64,000 nucleotides of DNA from Planobispora longispora (GTDB lineage Bacteria > Actinomycetota > Actinomycetes > Streptosporangiales > Streptosporangiaceae), in the NCBI RefSeq assembly GCF_016863135.1, contig NZ_BOOH01000057.1:1-64000 (forward strand), written 5' to 3'. Position numbers and translations under genes: made by a program. Each line of letters opens with the position of its first letter. Within the stretch, counting starts at the first letter, position 1. Positions 58,981-64,000 of this stretch are shown one piece after another. Below the pieces are notes generated by a model. That model was not told the DNA's origin. It did not search any database and saw only the letters and a list, made by a program, of their open reading frames with translations.

Positions 58981-60108
58981 TCAGAGGGCGATCCACTCGG
59001 TGGCGACGGTGACCTCGTCCAGGATCTCCGGGACGGGGCTCACCCCGAGGCCGGGGCCCGTGGGGACGGCCAGGTGGCCGTCGTCCAGGACGAACGGGGG
59101 CGTGATGTCGGTCGCGTAGTAGCGGCCGGAGCCGGAGGTGTCGCCGGGCAGGGTGAAGCCGGGCAGGGCGGCCAGGGCGACGTTGGCGGCCCGGCCGAGC
59201 CCGGTCTCCAGCATGCCGCCGCACCAGACGGCGACGCCGTGGGCCCGGCACAGGTCGTGGATGCGGCGGGCCTCCAGGTAGCCGCCGACCCGGCCGGGCT
59301 TGACGTTGACGATGGAGCAGGAGCCCAAGGAGATCGCGGCGGCGGCGTGCGCCGCGGACTCGATCGACTCGTCCAGGCAGATCGGGGTGCGCAGCAGCTT
59401 CGCCAGCCGGGCGTGCTGGACCAGGTCGTCGTCCGCCAGGGGCTGCTCGACGAGCAGCAGGCCGAAGGCGTCCAGCCGGGCCAGGTGGTGGGCGTCGGCG
59501 AGGCTGTAGGCGGCGTTGGCGTCGACCTGGAGCGGCAGGTCGTCGCCGAAGCGCTCGCGCACGGCCCGGACCGGGGCGACGTCCCAGCCCGGTTCGATCT
59601 TCAGCTTGATCCGGACGTAGCCCTCCTCGACGTAGCCGGCGACGGCGTCGAGGAGCCGGGGGACGGAGTCCATGATGCCGACCGAGACGCCGCAGGGCAC
59701 GCGGTCCCGCGCGGCGCCGAGGAAGGAGCCGAAGGACTCGCCGCGCGCGCGGAGCCGGGCGTCCAGGACGGCGGTCTCCAGGGCGGCCTTGGCCATCCGG
59801 TGGCCCTTGAACGGCTCCATCGCCCGGCCCGCGGCGTGGGCATCGAGCTCCGCGAGCTCCGCGAGCCCCGCGGCGTACCGGGACAGGGCCGGGATGAGGA
59901 AGCGGCGCAGCGCGTCGGCGGCGCCGTCGGCGTACTCGGAGGAGTAGCGGGGCTCGGCCATGGCCACGCACTCGCCCCAGCCCTCGGCGTCCGGGGTGAC
60001 GACCCGGACCAGGAGCACGTCGCGGGTCGTCTCGGTCCCGAACGAGGTGCGGAACGGCGTGACCAGCGGCATCGCGATCCGCCGCAGCTCGACCCCGGTG
60101 ATCTCCAT
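58981..60108 (-). CDS. N-succinylamino acid racemase / OSBS-type enolase-superfamily enzyme
   Basis: 375 aa. Enolase superfamily with capping domain and (beta/alpha)7 barrel: KLKIEPGWD lysine pair, metal ligands in LQVDANAAY, VEQPL and ICLDES, and the NVKPGRVGG lysine. This is the o-succinylbenzoate synthase / N-succinylamino acid racemase family. Its operon with a GNAT transferase and an M20 hydrolase, and the lack of menaquinone genes, favours the racemase role. ATG 60108 with AGGAG; an ATG at 60168 is in frame. Confidence 0.88.
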   Translation of the reverse strand: MEITGVELRRIAMPLVTPFRTSFGTETTRDVLLVRVVTPDAEGWGECVAMAEPRYSSEYADGAADALRRFLIPALSRYAAGLAELAELDAHAAGRAMEPFKGHRMAKAALETAVLDARLRARGESFGSFLGAARDRVPCGVSVGIMDSVPRLLDAVAGYVEEGYVRIKLKIEPGWDVAPVRAVRERFGDDLPLQVDANAAYSLADAHHLARLDAFGLLLVEQPLADDDLVQHARLAKLLRTPICLDESIESAAHAAAAISLGSCSIVNVKPGRVGGYLEARRIHDLCRAHGVAVWCGGMLETGLGRAANVALAALPGFTLPGDTSGSGRYYATDITPPFVLDDGHLAVPTGPGLGVSPVPEILDEVTVATEWIAL

Positions 60109-60124
60109 AGGCTCTCCTCGGTGC

Positions 60125-60988
60125 TCATCGGTTCTCAGACGCCGCTCGATCGTGTCGTTCCACGACATAACACGATTTCTGGTGAAAACCGGTGACCTGA
60201 GCACCCTCGTTCATGAGCCCGCCCAGCACGTCCCGCACGGCGTGCCGCCACGCCTTGGCCGCCCCCGGATCCCGCCGCCGCAGCGTCTCGATGTCGTCCG
60301 GCACCGCCACCAGCACCACCCGGGCGTCGGTCCGGCCGGGGACCGGATGCCCGTCCCGCTCTCCCAGCCCGGCCACCGCGTCCGGCGGGACCCCGGGCGG
60401 GAGCGGCTCGCCCCGTACGGCGGCCGTCACGCGCGGCTCCGCCAGCCGCCAGACCGCGAGGATCCGGTCCGACTCGTCCCCGGCGTTGATCGCGTCTCCC
60501 ATGGCCCCGTAGAACGACGGCAGGTACTCCTCGGGCAGGGCGCCGAGCTTGACCAGGTTGAAGTGGGCGTTGCGCCGTACCAGGGGGTCGTAGGTCCAGG
60601 TGATCCGCTCCAGGCCGCGGGCGAGCGCCCACTCCCGCTGGTGGATCTTGAGCGCGAGCCCGGCCCCCCGCCCGGCCAGCGCCCCGGTGACGTGGGAGTG
60701 CAGGGCCTCGCCGACGGGGGCCGCCAGGAACCCGGCCGACGCGCCGATCAGCCGCCCGTCCTCCCCGTAGGCCCCGGCCACGTAGTTGCCCGCATGCGAC
60801 AACGCCCGCATCAGCTCGACCGTGACCGGCTCGCCGCCCGGGACGGGCCGCCAGATGCCGTCGAACAACCGGGCGACCTCCTCGAACTCTCCCAGGGAGT
60901 GGAGCTCGCGCACCGTGACACCGCCCGCCGTGACACCGCGCACCGTGACACCGCCCGCAGTGACACCGCCCGCCGCGGCCCCGCTCAC
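60125..60988 (-). CDS. GNAT-family N-acyl (succinyl) transferase
   Basis: 287 aa. The N-terminal ~25 residues are a GGVTVR-type repeat; the catalytic domain starts near ELHSLGEFEEVARLF, with VTGALAGRGAGLALKIHQREWAL as the CoA-binding loop and ITWTYDPLVRRNAHFNLVKLGA after it. In known NSAR operons the GNAT succinylates D-amino acids. GTG start in a GTGA overlap with the M20 stop. A start after the repeat (GTG ~60913) is possible. Confidence 0.8.
   Translation of the reverse strand: MSGAAAGGVTAGGVTVRGVTAGGVTVRELHSLGEFEEVARLFDGIWRPVPGGEPVTVELMRALSHAGNYVAGAYGEDGRLIGASAGFLAAPVGEALHSHVTGALAGRGAGLALKIHQREWALARGLERITWTYDPLVRRNAHFNLVKLGALPEEYLPSFYGAMGDAINAGDESDRILAVWRLAEPRVTAAVRGEPLPPGVPPDAVAGLGERDGHPVPGRTDARVVLVAVPDDIETLRRRDPGAAKAWRHAVRDVLGGLMNEGAQVTGFHQKSCYVVERHDRAASENR
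60911..60970 (-). repeat. Two 30-nt tandem units at the GNAT 5' end
   Basis: CACCGTGACACCGCCCGCCG begins a 30-nt unit at 60911-60940 that recurs with two changes at 60941-60970; each unit is itself two 15-nt halves. It encodes the GGVTAGGVTVR stretch. Confidence 0.88.
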
Positions 60989-62313
60989 CGCGGTCCTGTC
61001 CCGTCCACGCCCCCGTCCACGCCCCCGTCTACGCCCCCGGAGCCGGTCCCGGAGCCGGTCCCCTTCCGGCCCCGCGGCCCGTCCCCGGCCAGCACCGCTC
61101 TGATCAGTCCGGCCAGCAGCGCCGTACGGCCCGGCAGCTCGGCCACCACCACATGCTCGTCCTCGGCGTGGGCCCCGCCGCCGACCGCGCCCAGCCCGTC
61201 GAGAGTGGGGCAGCCCACCCCGGCGGTGAAGTTCCCGTCGGACCCCCCGCCCACGCCGATCCCGGTGAGCGGATCCAGGCCGAGATCGGCGGCGACGCGC
61301 TGGGCCAGCGCGAACAGCCCGGCGGAGGAGGACGCCTCCATCGGAGGCCGGTTCGGGCCGCCGAGGACCTCCAGCCGGGTCCCGGCGAGCCGGGGGGGAA
61401 GCGCCCGGATCAGCGCGTCCACCCGCCGCTGCGCGGCGAGGGTCGGCGAGCGGACGTCCACGGCCACGCGGGCCAGGGCGGGCACGGTGTTGGCGGTGGT
61501 CCCGGCGCTCAGGACCGTCGGGGTGACGGTGGTCCCGGCGCCCGTGACCGCGGGCACGCCGGCGGTCCCGGGCGCGGTCGCGGTCGCGGGAGTCCGCGCG
61601 CCGTCCGCGCCCGCCGGCGCGGCCGTGCCGTCCCCGTTCACCAGGGCGGCGACGCCCTCGATCGCGAGGACCTGGTGGGCCAGCTCGATCGCGGCGTTCG
61701 CGCCCTTCTCGGGGTTGAGCCCGGCGTGCGCCGCCCGGCCGTGCACCACCATCTCGTAGTTCGAGGTGCCCTTGCGGGCCGTCTTGAGGGCTCCGCCGTC
61801 GGCGGCCGCCTCCAGCACGAACGCGGCCGAGCACCGGCGGGCCGCCCCCTCCACCAGGTCGCGCGAGGTCGTCGAGCCGACCTCCTCGTCCCCGGTGACC
61901 AGCAGGCACACCCCGTCCGGGGAGGGCAGCGAGGTCAGCGCGTGGAAGGCCTGGACCAGCCCGGCCTTCATGTCGAACACCCCCGGCCCCCGGGCGATCC
62001 CGCCGGTCACCGACCAGGGGCGGGTCCGCAGGGAGCCGATCGGCCAGACCGTGTCGTGGTGGCCGAGGACGAGCACACGGGGGGTCCCGAACGTCCAGCG
62101 CAGGTGGGTGACGCCGTCGATCACGATCGTCTCGGGCGGGACGCCGAGCAGGCGCGTCCCCTGTGCGGCGACGACCCCGGCGCTGCGGGCGACCGCGTCG
62201 AGGTCGGCGGAGAACGACTCGCAGACGACGAGCTCCTCCAGATCTCCCAGCATGGCGTCCAGGAGGGCGGCGCGGTCGCGGGAGAGGGGGGAACCGGCGG
62301 GGGCAGCGGACAC
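60985..62313 (-). CDS. M20-family amidohydrolase (N-acylamino acid hydrolase)
   Basis: 442 aa. Metal and catalytic motifs GHHDTVWP, FDMKAG, DEEVGS, LEAAADGG, and late GGGAHAEDEH. The lid domain is interrupted by an Ala/Thr/Gly-rich insertion (~235-275). The C-terminus ends in GGVDGGVDGGVDG repeats from a 12-nt DNA repeat at about 61001-61036. It is first of three coupled genes; the known pathway order is GNAT N-succinylation, racemase, then this hydrolase releasing the L-amino acid. Confidence 0.87.
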   Translation of the reverse strand: MSAAPAGSPLSRDRAALLDAMLGDLEELVVCESFSADLDAVARSAGVVAAQGTRLLGVPPETIVIDGVTHLRWTFGTPRVLVLGHHDTVWPIGSLRTRPWSVTGGIARGPGVFDMKAGLVQAFHALTSLPSPDGVCLLVTGDEEVGSTTSRDLVEGAARRCSAAFVLEAAADGGALKTARKGTSNYEMVVHGRAAHAGLNPEKGANAAIELAHQVLAIEGVAALVNGDGTAAPAGADGARTPATATAPGTAGVPAVTGAGTTVTPTVLSAGTTANTVPALARVAVDVRSPTLAAQRRVDALIRALPPRLAGTRLEVLGGPNRPPMEASSSAGLFALAQRVAADLGLDPLTGIGVGGGSDGNFTAGVGCPTLDGLGAVGGGAHAEDEHVVVAELPGRTALLAGLIRAVLAGDGPRGRKGTGSGTGSGGVDGGVDGGVDGTGPR

Positions 62314-62497
62314 GGACCGGCCTTTCTGTCGGCGTTACCGTGACCGTACGGCAGGCGCGCGCCCGGCGCATTCATCGGGATCTCCCGGGAGCGGCCTCCC
62401 GGTTCGCCCGTCAGGCCGAATCGGGAGGCCGGGGGCGGATTCCCCGCCGTCGTCCGATGCGCGCGGTCGTGCCCCCGGCGCGTGCCGCCCGTGCCCC

Positions 62498-63058
62498 TCA
62501 GTGCGCGCAGCCCGCGTACTCGTCGAGCCGCCGGAACATGGCGGCCAGCATGAGCGGGAACATCGCCACGTGCGAGACGACCATCAGCGTGCCGCCGTCG
62601 ATGACGCCCAGCCACAGCAGCGGGAAGAGCGGCACGGCGGGGATGAACATCGTGGCGCACATCTCCAGGGTGCTCACCCAGCCGTGACCGCGGAAGCGCA
62701 TCACGACGGCCATGCCGACGGACATGTCGAACGCCATCACCAGGTAGGCGAGATCGGGGTGCCGCTCGTGGGAGAGGCCGAGCCCGACGGCGCTCAGGAG
62801 CATGCCGAGGACGGCCATCCCGACGAACATGGCGATGATCATCTCGATGTAGTGCCAGGTGAACCGGGCCCATCGCCGCCGGGGCCGCGCGGCCCGGGGC
62901 GCCGCCTCCGGCGCGGCCGGGGCCACCGCCCCGGGAACGGCCGGGGCCGTCGTCCGAGCCGCCGGTTCGGACGCGGCCGGGGACTCCGGCCGGGGGTCGG
63001 CGGGGAGCGCGGTGGAGGACGTCGTCTGGACGGTTTCCGGGGTGCGGGTCGCAGTCAT
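62498..63058 (-). CDS. Conserved four-TM membrane protein
   Basis: 186 aa. An Ala/Pro-rich cytoplasmic N-terminus (~80 aa), then RRRWARFTWHYIEMIIAMFVGM and three more TM stretches with several methionines (MAFDMSVGMAVVMRF, EMCATMFIP, VVSHVAMFPLMLAAMF). Similar actinobacterial proteins are sometimes mislabelled FliP. Function unknown. Divergent from the regulator at 63171. Confidence 0.75.
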   Translation of the reverse strand: MTATRTPETVQTTSSTALPADPRPESPAASEPAARTTAPAVPGAVAPAAPEAAPRAARPRRRWARFTWHYIEMIIAMFVGMAVLGMLLSAVGLGLSHERHPDLAYLVMAFDMSVGMAVVMRFRGHGWVSTLEMCATMFIPAVPLFPLLWLGVIDGGTLMVVSHVAMFPLMLAAMFRRLDEYAGCAH

Positions 63059-63170
63059 GGCGCAAACGTTGCCGTCCCGCCGCCCGGGAGCCAACGGACA
63101 CCGGCGGAGAGGTCCGAAAACTTGGCATCCCTGTCTTTCCGACATGGAGTCGTCCGCTTAGAGTCGGTTC

Positions 63171-64000
63171 ATGAGAGAACGGCGCGTCACCGTCGTCGGA
63201 TACGAGGGAGCCGAGCTCCTCGACATCGCCTGTGTGACCTCGACCCTGGAGATGGCGAACGGGCTGGGCGCCGCGCCGCCGTACCGGGTGCGCCTGGCCG
63301 GTCCGGGAGGCCGTCCCATCACCTGCGGCAGCGGCCTGACGCTGCACGTCCAGGAGACGCTGGAGCGGGTCGCCGGGCCGCTCGACACGTTGATCGTGTC
63401 GGGCGGGATCGGGCACGAGGACGCGGCCGGCGACCGGCTGCTCGTCGCGCACGTCCGCCGCCTGGCGCGGGAGAGCCGCCGCGTCGCGTCGGTGTGCACG
63501 GGCGCCGGGATCCTGGCCGCCGCCGGTCTCCTCGACGGCCGGCGCGCCACCACCCACTGGCGGTGGGCGCGCGACATGGCGGTCCGGCACCCGGAGGTCG
63601 CCGTCGACCCCGCCCCGATCTTCATCCGCGACGGGAACGTCGCCACGTCGGCCGGGGTCACCAGCGCCCTGGACCTCACCCTCGCCTTCATCGAGGAGGA
63701 CCACGGCACCGAGCTGGCGCGGCGGGTGTCCCGGTACCTGGTGACCTACCTGCAGCGGCCCGGCAACCAGGCGCAGATGAGCATGTTCACCGCCGCCCCG
63801 CCGCCCGAGGACGCCCTGGTCAAACGGGTGGTCGACCGCATCGCCGGCGACCTGGCCGGCGATCTGGCCACGGCCGCGCTGGCGGCCGGCGCGGGGGTGA
63901 GCGAGCGGCATCTGACCCGGCTGTTCCTCAAGCACCTCGGGCGGACGCCCGGCCGGTTCGTCCGGCGGGCCCGCACCGAGGCCGCCGCGCACCTGCTGGC
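63171..64000 (+). CDS. GlxA-type AraC regulator, C-terminus beyond the window
   Basis: First 276 residues. N-terminal DJ-1/PfpI-like domain: VTVVGYEGAELLDIACVTSTLE, LIVSGGIGHED, ASVCTGAGILAAAGLLDG (nucleophile-elbow cysteine), RATTHWRWARDM. The AraC helix-turn-helix starts at VVDRIAGDLAGDLATAALAAGAGVSERHLTRLF and runs off the edge at RARTEAAAHLL. Possible regulator of the divergent membrane protein or of genes to the right. Confidence 0.88.
   Translation, partial: MRERRVTVVGYEGAELLDIACVTSTLEMANGLGAAPPYRVRLAGPGGRPITCGSGLTLHVQETLERVAGPLDTLIVSGGIGHEDAAGDRLLVAHVRRLARESRRVASVCTGAGILAAAGLLDGRRATTHWRWARDMAVRHPEVAVDPAPIFIRDGNVATSAGVTSALDLTLAFIEEDHGTELARRVSRYLVTYLQRPGNQAQMSMFTAAPPPEDALVKRVVDRIAGDLAGDLATAALAAGAGVSERHLTRLFLKHLGRTPGRFVRRARTEAAAHLL

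Overview
ORGANISM. The window is very GC-rich, favours GTG starts and carries actinomycete hallmarks: a multi-HAMP sensor kinase, an F420-type luciferase-like oxidoreductase, FxSxx-COOH peptide systems, and a large NRPS/PKS cluster. It looks like a chromosomal accessory region of a filamentous actinomycete, perhaps Streptosporangiaceae-like; genus is not provable from the sequence alone. LAYOUT. (1) 1-491: 5' end of a HAMP-repeat histidine kinase running off the left edge. (2) 603-24207: a hybrid NRPS-PKS cluster arranged around a divergent promoter at 11534-11767. Leftward are a 2269-aa protein that joins a serine-type NRPS module, a cysteine-nucleophile thioesterase, an MFS exporter and an aminoglycoside-phosphotransferase-like kinase; then a glycine-type C-A-T module; then a catalase-fold-like protein. 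Rightward are a type II thioesterase fused to a decayed Sfp-type PPTase, an A-T-C-A-T NRPS whose second A domain is Lys2-like, and a PKS with KS-AT-KR-DH-ACP order. A perfect 15-bp hairpin at 24304-24353 closes the cluster. (3) 24383-25420: luciferase-like oxidoreductase. (4) 25582-43393: the most striking part. Two divergent copies of one gene set lie as mirror images about a low-GC centre near 34.5 kb. Each arm holds a radical SAM enzyme plus HExxH hydroxylase (fused in the left arm, split in the right), an NB-ARC/TPR protein (FxsT-like), a tiny precursor ending F-S-S-x-x-COOH, a SIR2-like NADase candidate, and an nSTAND1-TPR ATPase coupled to SIR2 by a GTGA overlap. Known FxSxx-COOH loci often carry a TIR-like protein (FxsC); here SIR2 seems to occupy that place, suggesting a peptide-signalled NAD-depleting defence or toxicity system. 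(5) 43791-63058: ordinary accessory metabolism: FAD disulfide oxidoreductase, EamA transporter, HSL-type esterase, a frameshifted PucR-type regulator, LMW tyrosine phosphatase, cupin, D-aminoacylase, TspO, a class-C beta-lactamase-fold hydrolase, an AraC regulator with a DrrAB-like exporter, a hydrolase/TetR pair sharing an operator, a haloalkane dehalogenase, a three-gene N-succinyl-amino-acid racemase operon (M20 hydrolase, GNAT, NSAR), and a small membrane protein. (6) 63171-64000: a GlxA-type AraC regulator cut by the right edge. HOW IT WORKS TOGETHER. The NRPS/PKS genes plausibly build, offload, export and perhaps phosphorylate one hybrid metabolite. The mirror island plausibly makes two related modified C-terminal peptides, each tied to its own SIR2-STAND effector pair. 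All functional statements are read from motifs and gene context only.
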